Part shown: positions 7,739-15,407 of the stretch, in pieces
How positions within the stretch are numbered: the stretch's first letter is position 1
Layout: each line of letters opens with the position of its first letter
Assembly: GCA_964597685.1 (NCBI GenBank)
Contig: CAZQZC010000055.1
Coordinates: 1-16,287 of the forward strand
DNA: 16,287 nucleotides
Reading direction: 5' to 3'
Origin: JBCBTJ01 sp964597685
Lineage (GTDB): Bacteria > Pseudomonadota > Alphaproteobacteria > Caulobacterales > Hyphomonadaceae
Notes under the pieces: generated by a model
What the model was told of the DNA's origin: nothing
The model's database searches: none
The model's input: only the letters and a program-made list of their open reading frames with translations
Program-made: the position numbers and the translations under genes

Positions 7739-8863
7739 ATGAGATCTTTCGCCGCCTTCGCCGCGCTCTCGTCGGCCGCCGCCTGTGCGACGCCTGGGAT
7801 TGACTACGTCGCCGACATGGCGCCGGGAAACCCGAGCGCAGGAAGCTACCGCGTCGTCGCCGTGGAGAATTTCGACGGCCCCTATTCGGCTTGGTACGAA
7901 GAGCGGTTCGAAGACATGCTCGCGGCGGCGTTGTTCCAAGACGCCCCCTGGTTCCGCGTCGCGCTGTTTCCGGCGCAGTCCAATGTCGACGGCGTTTACG
8001 GCGGTGCGATAGAAGTCTATCCGGTTGAAACTTATACGTCTTTCTACACGACCAGTCATTGCGTGAAGGAGGACGAAGAGACCGAAGACTGTCTGACCCG
8101 GAAGGAAGTCGAGCATTTCTGCACCGATTTTCATGTCGAGGTCGCCGTCAATCCGCAGCTCTTCGATCCAAAGGCCCGCGCATTGGTTCACGACGCGGTC
8201 TACACCGCTCGGGAAAGCGACAAGGTCTGTGCCGAGACGGGCTTCGTCGAGTTCTTCTCCAAGGTCGAGAAGACTGGCGACACGGCCGGCGATCAGAAGC
8301 GGCGCGCGGGCGGCAAAGGCCGTAGAGCGCGGCATAGCGTGGAGCATCGTGCAGGCGCGAAGTATCCGTTCCGCTACGCCGGCTTCGAACATCCGGGCTA
8401 CATTCCCGATCCGGATTACGTCGTCGACGGCCTCTTTCGCGACGCCTTGTTCGACACGATCTGGCAGGCGCGGCGCGACATCGCGCCCTATAATCAGATA
8501 TTGCGGGCCGAATTCGTCACAGAGCCACGCGACGCGGTCTTGATGGCCGACGCCCGCTTCCCACAGGCGATTGACGCCGCGAAGTCCGGCGACATCCATA
8601 CGTCCTGTGCGCTGTGGGCCGAGCTTGAGGCGGAGAACCCGACCGCGGGAGAGGCGAAACACAACCTCGCAGCCTGCGCCGAGGCGATCGGCGATTATGC
8701 GCGCGCCCAGACCCTGTACGCCGAGGCGGCGCAGATGCTTGCGCCCTATGGCGCCGATGCTGGCAAACGCACGCGGCGCGCCTTGGCCCGGATATCAGAA
8801 CGCCGGCAGGACCGTGACGTTCTGGATCGGCTGCTGGACGCGGATCCGTCGCCGGACGTCTAA
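7739..8863 (+). CDS. predicted lipoprotein with C-terminal TPR-like region, function unknown
   Basis: 374 residues; the ATG follows GGGAG seven bases upstream. A short signal peptide ends AAAC, giving a likely lipidated C16, though the -3 position is not ideal. The family is not recognised. Residues 35-100 begin a domain around VVAVENFDGPYSAWYEERF. Cysteines at 108, 118, 128 and 164 could form disulfides after export. A basic, glycine-rich stretch at 187-205 may be a linker. Residues 270-335 (FPQAIDAAKSGD, CALWAELEAENP, AKHNLAACAEAIGDYARAQT) read as about two TPR-like helical repeats. It is followed 58 bases later by the DNA glycosylase gene. It may be an outer-membrane-anchored scaffold, which is inference only. 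Confidence 0.8.
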   Translation: MRSFAAFAALSSAAACATPGIDYVADMAPGNPSAGSYRVVAVENFDGPYSAWYEERFEDMLAAALFQDAPWFRVALFPAQSNVDGVYGGAIEVYPVETYTSFYTTSHCVKEDEETEDCLTRKEVEHFCTDFHVEVAVNPQLFDPKARALVHDAVYTARESDKVCAETGFVEFFSKVEKTGDTAGDQKRRAGGKGRRARHSVEHRAGAKYPFRYAGFEHPGYIPDPDYVVDGLFRDALFDTIWQARRDIAPYNQILRAEFVTEPRDAVLMADARFPQAIDAAKSGDIHTSCALWAELEAENPTAGEAKHNLAACAEAIGDYARAQTLYAEAAQMLAPYGADAGKRTRRALARISERRQDRDVLDRLLDADPSPDV

Positions 8864-8921
8864 GACGGGCGCAAACGAGGCGGGCTTGCGTTGAGGCGCC
8901 GGCTGGTCCACGTCCACGCCC

Positions 8922-9593
8922 ATGCGTGATTTCGACGGCATACTCGACCTGGCCGGGCGACACCATGGCGGTCCGGACGCCGCCCTCGCCTTCGCGACGA
9001 ACAGCCATGCCACGCCGGACGTCGCGGCCGTGCCGGACGATCGTTGGCTCAGCGTCATGACGAAATGCGTCTTTAATGCGGGCTTCAATTGGAAAGTCAT
9101 CGAGGCGAAATGGGACGGCTTCGAAGCCGCCTTCGACGCTTTCGACCCGCACAGGGTGGCGTTCTATTCCGACGAGGATCTCGATCGCCTCGTTTCCGAC
9201 GCGCGGATCGTGCGCAACGGGCAGAAGATCAAGGCGGCGGTTGAGAATGCGCGCTTCGTCGTGGAGACGGCGAAAGAGCATGGCTCCTTCGCGGCGTTCC
9301 TGGCGGATTGGCCGGCGGACGATCAGGCGGGCCTTCTGACTTGTCTCGGCAAGCGTGGCGCGCGGCTCGGTGGTGCGACGGCGCAATACTTTCTGAGGTT
9401 CGGCGGATGGGATGCGTGGATTGCGTCACCTGATGTGTGTGCGGCGCTTAACCGCGAGGGCGTGCTCGATAAGCCCGAGGCGACATCCAAAACCGCCCTG
9501 GCGAAAATTGGCGCGGCGATCAATACGCTGCATGACCAAAGCGGCCAGGCGCGCGCCGTTGTCTCCCGCTTACTGGCCCTCAGCGTGGGCTGA
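8922..9593 (+). CDS. divergent DNA-3-methyladenine glycosylase I (Tag) family protein
   Basis: 223 residues. Residues 45-130 follow the Tag pattern: FNAGFNWKVIEAKWDGFEAAF (51-71) matches the AGLSW-helix region, FDPHRVAFYSDEDLDRL (74-90) the next block, and DARIVRNGQKIKAAVENAR (93-111) the helix-hairpin-helix part. Tag removes 3-methyladenine from alkylated DNA. By my hand alignment, W57 corresponds to E. coli W46, but C49 replaces E38, which contacts the base. The N- and C-terminal Cys/His zinc ligands of E. coli Tag are also absent. The start MRDFDGIL resembles the beginning of relatives in alphaproteobacteria, although no good ribosome site precedes it. It could be a repair enzyme with altered specificity. 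Confidence 0.8.
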   Translation: MRDFDGILDLAGRHHGGPDAALAFATNSHATPDVAAVPDDRWLSVMTKCVFNAGFNWKVIEAKWDGFEAAFDAFDPHRVAFYSDEDLDRLVSDARIVRNGQKIKAAVENARFVVETAKEHGSFAAFLADWPADDQAGLLTCLGKRGARLGGATAQYFLRFGGWDAWIASPDVCAALNREGVLDKPEATSKTALAKIGAAINTLHDQSGQARAVVSRLLALSVG

Positions 9594-9699
9594 CCGCGGC
9601 CGGGATCGGCGCCTCCAATCCCGCAACACTCGCCAGGACAACGCCGCCCAGAAATCCGAACGCTGCGACCAAGACGAACTTCATCAAGAGCTTGACCAT
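9580..9699 (-). CDS. small single-helix membrane protein (39 residues)
   Basis: The ATG at 9699 follows a strong purine-rich ribosome site (AGGGAGA, about seven bases upstream). The peptide starts MVKLLMKFVLVAAFGFLGG, continues hydrophobic to about residue 27, then ends in LEAPIPAAVSPR. One membrane segment fits residues 7-26, with basic residues K3 and K7 at the N-terminal side. It lies 57 bases downstream of the DUF4169 gene on the same strand, so it may be the last gene of the fumC operon. Its last 14 bases overlap the convergent end of the Tag-like gene. The family is not recognised. The case rests on the ribosome site, the helix and the context. Confidence 0.6.
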   Translation of the reverse strand: MVKLLMKFVLVAAFGFLGGVVLASVAGLEAPIPAAVSPR

Positions 9700-9756
9700 G
9701 GCTCATTCTCCCTCTGCGAGACACGCTGAGAGAGACGTTGCAAGGTGAAGGCCGGT

Positions 9757-9930
9757 TCAATCGCGCTTGGCGCCGTCCAGGCTCGTCTCGGACTTGGCGC
9801 GTTTAGCGGCGTCGAGGGATTTCTCCGACTTTGGGCGTCCGTGCTTCGCCCGGTTCTCCGCGGCGCGGGCCTCCCGTTCGGAGCGAAGTTTCGTTTTGCG
9901 CGCTTTATTGAAGTTGACGACGTCGCCCAT
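9757..9930 (-). CDS. DUF4169 family small basic protein
   Basis: 57 residues starting MGDVVNFNKARKTKLRSERE, with RAAENRAKHGRPKSEK and a Lys/Arg/Asp-rich tail ending LDGAKRD. This is the compact, highly charged DUF4169 pattern common in alphaproteobacteria, often found near fumC; its function is unknown. Two similar segments, SEKSLDAAKRAK and SETSLDGAKRD, form a short internal repeat at the C-terminus. The ATG shares its A with the stop of the preceding acetyltransferase gene (TGATG), so translation should be coupled. It is probably helical and cytoplasmic. Nucleic-acid binding is suggested only by charge. Confidence 0.88.
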   Translation of the reverse strand: MGDVVNFNKARKTKLRSEREARAAENRAKHGRPKSEKSLDAAKRAKSETSLDGAKRD

Positions 9931-10385
9931 CACGTCTCCCGAACGCGAAGAATATGCGTGATACTGTCATCCGTCACCGGCTTAAAGCCGAGCGCCTCCC
10001 AATACGGACCAGCGGCCCTTGAGGCGCGGGCGTTGCAGGTTAGCGTGGGTGCGTGCGTTAGCGCATGCGCGACGACTTGCTCGCCGAGGGATCGGCCAAT
10101 GCCGCGGCCGCGGAGAGCTGGATGGATGTAAAATCGCCGCATGCGCATGGCCGGTTCTGGGAAGTCCGTTTGACGCGTCGTCCCGCCGACGCCGGCCAGC
10201 CGTCCGTCGGTCCAAGCGGCGAATAGGGCGGCTCCATTGGCCTCAAAGCGCTCTACACCTCTGGTCCAAAGATCTCGAAGAAGCGTCATATTGCGCACGT
10301 TTTCCGCCCGCGCCGCGTCCTCGAGCGTGCTCAGGTCGTCGGGCAAACGGCCGTCGACGCGGTTTATTCGGACTTCAGCGAGCAT
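9930..10385 (-). CDS. GNAT family N-acetyltransferase
   Basis: 151 residues. The acetyl-CoA pyrophosphate loop is LRGRGIGRSLGE at 91-102, preceded by the MRRFYIHPA strand (82-90). The C-terminal GNAT motif is PYWEALGF at 127-134. The N-terminal 50 residues are charged and helical, typical of stand-alone members. The acceptor (small molecule or protein) cannot be predicted. The gene starts 22 bases inside the end of the upstream GNAT gene and ends with TGATG into DUF4169, so it is in the middle of a tightly coupled operon downstream of fumC. It is not a recent copy of its GNAT neighbour, which has little similarity outside the core motifs. Confidence 0.9.
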   Translation of the reverse strand: MLAEVRINRVDGRLPDDLSTLEDAARAENVRNMTLLRDLWTRGVERFEANGAALFAAWTDGRLAGVGGTTRQTDFPEPAMRMRRFYIHPALRGRGIGRSLGEQVVAHALTHAPTLTCNARASRAAGPYWEALGFKPVTDDSITHILRVRET

Positions 10386-10870
10386 GTCATCACGGTGGAC
10401 AGCGGTCGAAAGCCCAGCGCCTCAAACCAAGCTTGCGCCCTTGGATTGTGTGCGCCGGCCTCAAGCAGGAGACGCGCGCACCCGGCTTTTCGGGCTTCAT
10501 CCGTCAGAAAATCCATAAGCGCGCGGCCGAGGCCTTCGCCGCGCGCTTCAGGTGAGATGGCGACGTCTTCGATCTTCATGTACCGCTCAAATCCGGCGTC
10601 CCCGAAATAGACGACCGCGCCGCCCAGGATCCGGCCATCGTCCGCGAACATGCCCGCGAGGCGGCGGGGATGATTGGGCTTGACCGCTTCGCTGCTGAAG
10701 TAGCGGGTTAGGCGCTCGACGGCGTCATGGCGCCAGGCTCCTTCGACGCTTAAGCCGTCTTCGTATTCGTCCAGGCAGATATAACCCGGATCGGCGACGA
10801 TGATCTCCGCGACGGCGCGGGCGACGCGGAGCGCGTCGTCGGGAGAGGAGAACCAGTCCGCGAGAGGCAT
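10364..10870 (-). CDS. GNAT family N-acetyltransferase
   Basis: 168 residues from the ATG at 10870; a TTG at 10906 would add 12 residues but is less likely. Neither start has a strong ribosome site. The core shows YMKIEDVAISPEARGEGLGRAL (97-118), the strand and acetyl-CoA-binding loop, and HNPRAQAWFEALGF (141-154), the GNAT C-terminal motif. It opens 55 bases after the fumC stop and overlaps the next GNAT gene by 22 bases. The substrate is unknown. The N-terminal domain has DEYEDGLSVEGAWRHDA, which I do not link to a named subfamily. Confidence 0.9.
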   Translation of the reverse strand: MPLADWFSSPDDALRVARAVAEIIVADPGYICLDEYEDGLSVEGAWRHDAVERLTRYFSSEAVKPNHPRRLAGMFADDGRILGGAVVYFGDAGFERYMKIEDVAISPEARGEGLGRALMDFLTDEARKAGCARLLLEAGAHNPRAQAWFEALGFRPLSTVMTCSLKSE

Positions 10871-10925
10871 CGCTTCAAAATGGTTCCGACCGCGACACAG
10901 CGTCAAGCCGGTTTAAACTGTTAGC

Positions 10926-12332
10926 TTACGCCGGCCCAATCATCCCCTCTGGCCGGACGATGATGTCGTAATCCTCAGCCGGGATGCCGTCGGCGATGGC
11001 CTCGTCTCTGAGTGTGGTGCCGTTTTTGTGGGCTGTCTTCGCGATCTTGGCTGCGCGGTCATAGCCGTATTTCGGCGCGAGCGCGGTGACGAGCATCAGC
11101 GAGCGTTGGACCCCCGCTTCGATATTCTCCAGGCGAGGCTCAATGCCGACCACGCATTTGTCGGTGAAGCTCACCGCTGCATCCGCCATCAACCGGACCG
11201 ATTGCAGGAAATTGTACGCCATCATCGGGTTGTAGACATTGATCTCGAAATGACCCTGGCTGCCGGCGAAACCGATGGCGGCGTTGTTGCCCATGATGTG
11301 GGCGCAGACCTGGGTCATTGCTTCGCACTGGGTGGGGTTCACCTTGCCCGGCATGATCGACGAGCCGGGTTCGTTCTCCTGCAGGGCGAGTTCGCCGAGA
11401 CCAGCGCGCGGGCCTGCCCCCAAGAACCGGATATCGTTCGCAATCTAGAAGAGCGACGCAGCGGCTGTCGCGATGGCGCCGTGGGTGAAAACCATGGCGT
11501 CATGGGCGGCGAGCGCCTCGAATTTGTTCGGTGCGGTCTTGAATGGCAGGCTGGTGATCTGTGCGATCTTGTCGGCCACCATCTGGTCGAAGCCGACCGG
11601 GGCGTTGAGGCCGGTGCCGACCGCCGTGCCGCCCTGGGCAAGCTCCATGAGCCGGGGCAGCGTCGCCTCGATACGTTCTACGCCCAGCGAAACCTGTTGG
11701 GTGTAGCCGGAGAATTCCTGGCCGAGGGTCAGCGGCGTCGCGTCTTGGGTGTGGGTCCGGCCGATCTTGATGATCTCCGTCCACGCCTTGGCCTTGTCGT
11801 TCAGTGCGTTACGAAGCTTCTGCAGCGCCGGCAGCAGACGGTGCGTCACCTCCTCCGCGCAGGCGACGTGCATGGCGGTCGGGAACGTGTCGTTCGACGA
11901 TTGGCTCATATTGCAATGGTCGTTGGGGTGGACCGGCGACTTCGAGCCGATCTTCCCGCCGAGAATCTCGATGGCGCGGTTTGCGATCACTTCGTTGGAG
12001 TTCATATTCGACTGCGTGCCGGATCCGGTCTGCCAGACCACGAGCGGGAAGTGATCGTCCAGCTTGCCCTCGACCACTTCCTGGGCGGCCTCGACGATGG
12101 CTTTGCCAATCGTCCCGTCGAGCTTGCCGAGCGCCATGTTCGTTTCGGCGGCCGCCCGCTTGACGATCCCTAAGGCGCGAACGATGGGCGCCGGCTGAGT
12201 CTCCCAGCCGATCTCGAAGTTGCCGAGACTGCGCTGCGCCTGGGCGCCCCAATACTTGTCCGCCGGCACCTGGATCTCGCCGAACGTATCGGTCTCGGTC
12301 CGCGTTTCGCCCTTGCCGCCGAAGAGTTTCAT
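10926..12332 (-). pseudogene. fumC: class II fumarate hydratase interrupted by an in-frame amber codon
   Basis: One continuous frame of 468 codons, against 467 residues in E. coli FumC, with codon 296 being TAG (11445-11447). Before it: TGSGTQSNMNSNE at 102-114, HPNDHCNMSQSSND at 135-148 and GRTHTQDATP with H194 (the E. coli H188 equivalent). After it: IANDIRFLGAGPR, the signature GSSIMPGKVNPTQCE at 323-337 with the catalytic serine S324, and a normal C-terminus. Relatives have Lys at codon 296, so one AAG-to-TAG change explains it. FumC interconverts fumarate and malate. A product ending at 295 would lack the signature loop and be inactive. AGGAGG precedes the ATG. It may be a sequencing error, suppression or true inactivation. 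Confidence 0.93.
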
Positions 12333-12420
12333 CGGAGCGCTCCTCCTGTCCTGATGCTCGGCGCTGTAGCATGGGGGGACGTGAATGCAATCGGGCCGGG
12401 CGCGACCTCACAGCGGCTTG

Positions 12421-12448
12421 TTCACAGGCCTTTCGGTCTATGTATAGG
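12421..12448 (+). promoter_or_regulatory. candidate sigma-70-type promoter of hemH
   Basis: TTCACA (12421-12426, five of six consensus bases) is separated by 16 bases from TATAGG (12443-12448, four of six). Transcription would start near 12455, giving a leader of under 30 bases before the hemH ATG. The position in the fumC/hemH divergent gap fits. No Irr- or Fur-like box was recognised beside it. Confidence 0.45.
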
Positions 12449-12482
12449 ACCGCGACGCGTCCAAAGTCACGAGGATCTCCCA

Positions 12483-13538
12483 ATGCCCGATTCACTCACA
12501 TTCGACGGATTGAGGCATCTGCCCGCGGATCATCCCGAGGTAAAGTTCGGGCGTATGGGCGTTCTCCTCGTCAATCTCGGCACTCCGGACGCGACGGATT
12601 ACCGCTCCATGCGGCGGTATTTGTCAGAGTTTCTCTCCGACCGTCGGATTATCGAAGCGCCGCGTTGGATCTGGCAGCCTATTCTGCAGGGCGTCATCCT
12701 ACAGACTCGACCAGCCAAATCGGCGCGCGCCTATCGCAAGATCTGGATGAAGGACATCGACGAGTCTCCTTTGCGTTTTTACACGCGTCGGCAAGCGGAG
12801 CTGTTGGCCGACCGGATCGGAGCGGGTGGAGAGCTCGTCGTCGATTGGGCCATGCGTTATGGAAATCCGTCGATCGAGAGCCGCATTCACGCGCTTCAGG
12901 ACCAGGGCTGTGATCGCATCGTGACGGTTGCGCTCTACCCACAATATTCCGCCGCCACAACGGCGAGCGTCTACGATAAGACGTTCGACGCATTGAAGAA
13001 AATGCGCTGGCAGCCGGCGATGCGGACGACGCCCGCCTTCCACGACCATCCCGCCTATATCGACGCGCTTGCGGTTTCGATGGAACGTCACCTCAGCGAT
13101 CTCGAATTCGAGCCTGAAGTGGTGCTCATGTCCTATCACGGCATTCCAAAGAGTTACTTCCTGAAGGGCGATCCGTATCACTGCCATTGCCAGAAAACGA
13201 CGCGATTGGTGCGCGAGCGGCTCGGCTGGAGCGAGGATTATCTTCGTGTGACCTTCCAGTCGCGGTTCGGACCCACGGAATGGCTGCGGCCCTATACGGA
13301 TGAAACATTGGAAGAGCTTGCGCATTCCGGCGTGCGGCGCGTGGCTGTTGCTGCGCCAGCGTTTATCTCCGATTGCGTTGAGACGCTGGAGGAAATCGCC
13401 ATTGAGGGGGCCGAGGTCTTTCTGGACGCCGGTGGAACGGACTTCGCCGCAATCCCGTGTCTTAATGACAGCGAAGGTGCGATAGACGTGATCGAGGCGA
13501 TCGTACGCCGTGAGCTCGCCGGCTGGACGGGAATCTAA
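12483..13538 (+). CDS. hemH: ferrochelatase
   Basis: 351 residues from the ATG at 12483, which follows GAGGA about seven bases upstream. Ferrochelatase inserts ferrous iron into protoporphyrin IX, the last step of protohaem synthesis, at the inner face of the membrane. The family start GVLLVNLGTPD is at 26-36, MRYGNPS at 124-130, the catalytic histidine H219 in MSYHGIPKSY, and the conserved acid E300 in SDCVETLEEI. Cysteines occur at 143, 234, 236, 298 and 326. HCHC at 233-236 is notable, but I do not see the four-cysteine segment expected of [2Fe-2S] bacterial ferrochelatases. It is the first gene of an operon with the two genes downstream. Confidence 0.96.
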   Translation: MPDSLTFDGLRHLPADHPEVKFGRMGVLLVNLGTPDATDYRSMRRYLSEFLSDRRIIEAPRWIWQPILQGVILQTRPAKSARAYRKIWMKDIDESPLRFYTRRQAELLADRIGAGGELVVDWAMRYGNPSIESRIHALQDQGCDRIVTVALYPQYSAATTASVYDKTFDALKKMRWQPAMRTTPAFHDHPAYIDALAVSMERHLSDLEFEPEVVLMSYHGIPKSYFLKGDPYHCHCQKTTRLVRERLGWSEDYLRVTFQSRFGPTEWLRPYTDETLEELAHSGVRRVAVAAPAFISDCVETLEEIAIEGAEVFLDAGGTDFAAIPCLNDSEGAIDVIEAIVRRELAGWTGI

Positions 13539-13541
13539 ATC

Positions 13542-14114
13542 GTGTCGTCTGAGGACGTCTTGGTTGTTGAGGCGAAGAAGGGTTGGTCGATCTTCGCCTT
13601 GTTCTGTTTGTGGGCCGTCTTCGCCGTCTGCATCGCGACCATGTTCTTTGCCGAGAGCATTCTCGCATCCGGAGGAAGCAGTCTTCCAAGATACCGGTGG
13701 ATTAGCGAGGGTCCGCCTTGGGGTTTGAGGCTGTTGGCCGGTCTTGCTGTGCTGGGTTTCGTGAGACCGCTCTATAGGTTTACCGGCTTCACGCTTGGCA
13801 GCGCGCCCGCGCTCAGAATTCGGTCCGACGGCGTGGATCTGCGCGACGCGGCTGAGACCAAGTCGCTGAGATGGGACCAGGTGGCGCGTTTCGTCATTGA
13901 AAAGGCTGGTCGTGGCAGGTTTCGCCTGCGCATCGGCCCCAAGTCAGAGCGCGGCGGGCGCGCAGCACGGGACTTTGTGTTCGCTGAAAGTCTTTTGGAC
14001 ACCGATTTCCAAGTCATTCTCGATCATGTTCGCGAATTGGGGACGGGCGTTGCGATCTATGGCGGGGAGCTCCCGAGCGACGCTGCGCAGCAGGTTCGGG
14101 ACCGCCAGGCCTAA
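13542..14114 (+). CDS. two-helix membrane protein with a PH-like domain (STM3941-like)
   Basis: 190 residues from a GTG three bases after the hemH stop. Hydrophobic segments at 15-37 and 61-80 flank a short loop. Then comes a beta-rich part, ALRIRSDGVDLRD (90-102), then SLRWDQVARFVIEK (108-121) and FRLRIGP. This layout of two helices, a strand pair with 'I..DGV' and a 'W..V..F' strand is that of bacterial PH-domain membrane proteins such as the STM3941 group. The function is unknown. The start shares no clear strong ribosome site (GGGA about nine bases before), so coupling to hemH is likely. It ends TAATG into the RusA-family gene. Confidence 0.75.
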   Translation: MSSEDVLVVEAKKGWSIFALFCLWAVFAVCIATMFFAESILASGGSSLPRYRWISEGPPWGLRLLAGLAVLGFVRPLYRFTGFTLGSAPALRIRSDGVDLRDAAETKSLRWDQVARFVIEKAGRGRFRLRIGPKSERGGRAARDFVFAESLLDTDFQVILDHVRELGTGVAIYGGELPSDAAQQVRDRQA

Positions 14115-14467
14115 TGGACGGCTGGACGTCTGCAGGCAAAGTTAAAGGTCGCATTACCGACGACGGCGCGCTGGAAGTGCGGGTCGCTGGGCTCACAACC
14201 CAGGCCAAGTACTACAAGCCGTTGCTCAAGGATTTCTTCCGCAAGGATTTCCAACGCCTACGGCCCGGCTATGGCGATTATGCCGTGCACATCGTCATGG
14301 AATACACGGGCGACCCGCCCTGGATGGATCTCGACAATCTCGCCAAGGCGCTTTTGGACAGCGTCTCGACGAACGCCTTTGAAGACGACCACCAGGTCGC
14401 CCGCCTTTTGGTTGAACGCCGCGTGGGAAGCCGGGAAGGAATTTGGATGCGGGTTGAGGCGCTTTAA
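14114..14467 (+). CDS. RusA family crossover junction endodeoxyribonuclease
   Basis: 117 residues; RusA of E. coli is 120. The catalytic region is WMDLDNLAKALLDSV at 70-84 and AFEDDHQVARL at 88-98, supplying D72, D74 and D91 or D92, the acidic residues that bind metal in RusA (D70, D72 and D91 in E. coli), with N75 and K79 alongside. RusA resolves Holliday junctions as a dimer. The ATG shares its A with the stop of the PH-like gene (TAATG), so it is translationally coupled within the hemH operon. RusA is usually a prophage gene, yet no phage genes are visible nearby. The stop shares TTAA with the opposing esterase gene. Confidence 0.9.
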   Translation: MDGWTSAGKVKGRITDDGALEVRVAGLTTQAKYYKPLLKDFFRKDFQRLRPGYGDYAVHIVMEYTGDPPWMDLDNLAKALLDSVSTNAFEDDHQVARLLVERRVGSREGIWMRVEAL

Positions 14468-15399
14468 GCGTCGCCGTCCAACAGAAACAAAAAAACCTCG
14501 TCGATTCGGGCCTGCCATGCGGCTTCATTGTGCGCCGCGCCCCGATAGGTCTTGGTGACCCAATTGACCCCTTGCGCAAAGCCGAGCGCCTCGATGGCCT
14601 CGTCCACGCTCACTTGAAAAGGCGCATAATGGGCGTCGAGCGTCTCCGTGCCGGAATCGAACCAGATCCGGTGATCCTGAGGAGAGGGTGGATGAGCGCT
14701 CAGATACTCGACGAAAGCCGCTGCGATCGGCGCGCCGAACGTGTCGTAGTCCGCCAGCTTGTCGTCCGATAATGTCAGCGGCCAATGCGTCGACAGGCAC
14801 CCTGCCCCGCCGAATACGTCGGGATACTGCGTCAGCGCGTAAAGCGAGATCAGCCCGCCCATGGAGGAGCCGGCGACAAATGTGTTGTCGCGATCCGGCA
14901 AAGTCCGGAATTCATTGTCGATGCGCGGCTTCAATTCCTCCACGAGGAATTTCAGATACGCGTCGGACAACGGCTTCCCGCCATAAGTCTGCTCTCGGTC
15001 GGGACGGAGGGTGTCCGGTAACGCATCCAAGACAGCAGCGGGCGCATATTCGCGAAACCGGAGCTCCGTATTCCAAACGCCGACAATGATCGCGCCGTCA
15101 GTCTTTCCGTCGGCGACCAGTCGCTCCATGGCCTCGTCCATTTCCCAGGACACGCCGCCATAGGATGTCGCGGGATCAAACAGGTTCTGGCCGTCATGGG
15201 CGTAGATCACCGGATAGGCCGCGTCTCCCTCGGCATAGCCGGGCGGCGTCCAAACCGCCACGCGGCGCGGGGCGACATGGTCCGATGCGACAAACCCAAG
15301 GTCGGCTAAGCTGGAATTGGACGTCTCGCGCCGTTCCGGCTCGCTGCAGCCGGCTGCGAGGAAGGCAAGCGCTGTCAGGCTGCGAGCAAACTTCTCCAT
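14464..15399 (-). CDS. esterase-D/enterochelin-esterase-like alpha/beta hydrolase, lipoprotein
   Basis: 311 residues. The signal peptide ends LAAGC with lipidated C18, so the enzyme acts in the periplasm or at the outer membrane. The alpha/beta hydrolase of the putative-esterase family (PF00756 type) shows YPVIYAHDGQNLF at 62-74, the nucleophile S179 in VAGSSMGGL, a likely acid D248 in WFDSGTE and H290 in YRGAAHNEAAW. Family members hydrolyse siderophore esters, S-formylglutathione or other acyl esters; the substrate here is unknown. Its ribosome site (GAGGGA) overlaps the HxlR stop codon, so it is coupled to that regulator. It converges with the RusA gene with overlapping stops. Confidence 0.92.
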   Translation of the reverse strand: MEKFARSLTALAFLAAGCSEPERRETSNSSLADLGFVASDHVAPRRVAVWTPPGYAEGDAAYPVIYAHDGQNLFDPATSYGGVSWEMDEAMERLVADGKTDGAIIVGVWNTELRFREYAPAAVLDALPDTLRPDREQTYGGKPLSDAYLKFLVEELKPRIDNEFRTLPDRDNTFVAGSSMGGLISLYALTQYPDVFGGAGCLSTHWPLTLSDDKLADYDTFGAPIAAAFVEYLSAHPPSPQDHRIWFDSGTETLDAHYAPFQVSVDEAIEALGFAQGVNWVTKTYRGAAHNEAAWQARIDEVFLFLLDGDA

Positions 15400-15407
15400 G
15401 ATTTCCC

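Noticed and set aside
6808..7803. Plus-strand frame of 331 codons opposite the Old Yellow Enzyme gene
   Set aside because: His/Arg/Gly-rich mirror translation; the minus strand carries all flavin-enzyme motifs.
7694..9386. Two long minus-strand frames (about 322 and 289 codons) opposite the lipoprotein and Tag-like genes
   Set aside because: Arginine-rich or featureless translations without ribosome sites; the plus-strand genes have good starts, a signal peptide and family motifs.
11028..12173. Long open frame (381 codons) on the plus strand across fumC
   Set aside because: It lies antisense to fumC in the frame produced by GC-rich codon use; its translation shows no domain, while the minus strand reads as a clear fumarase.
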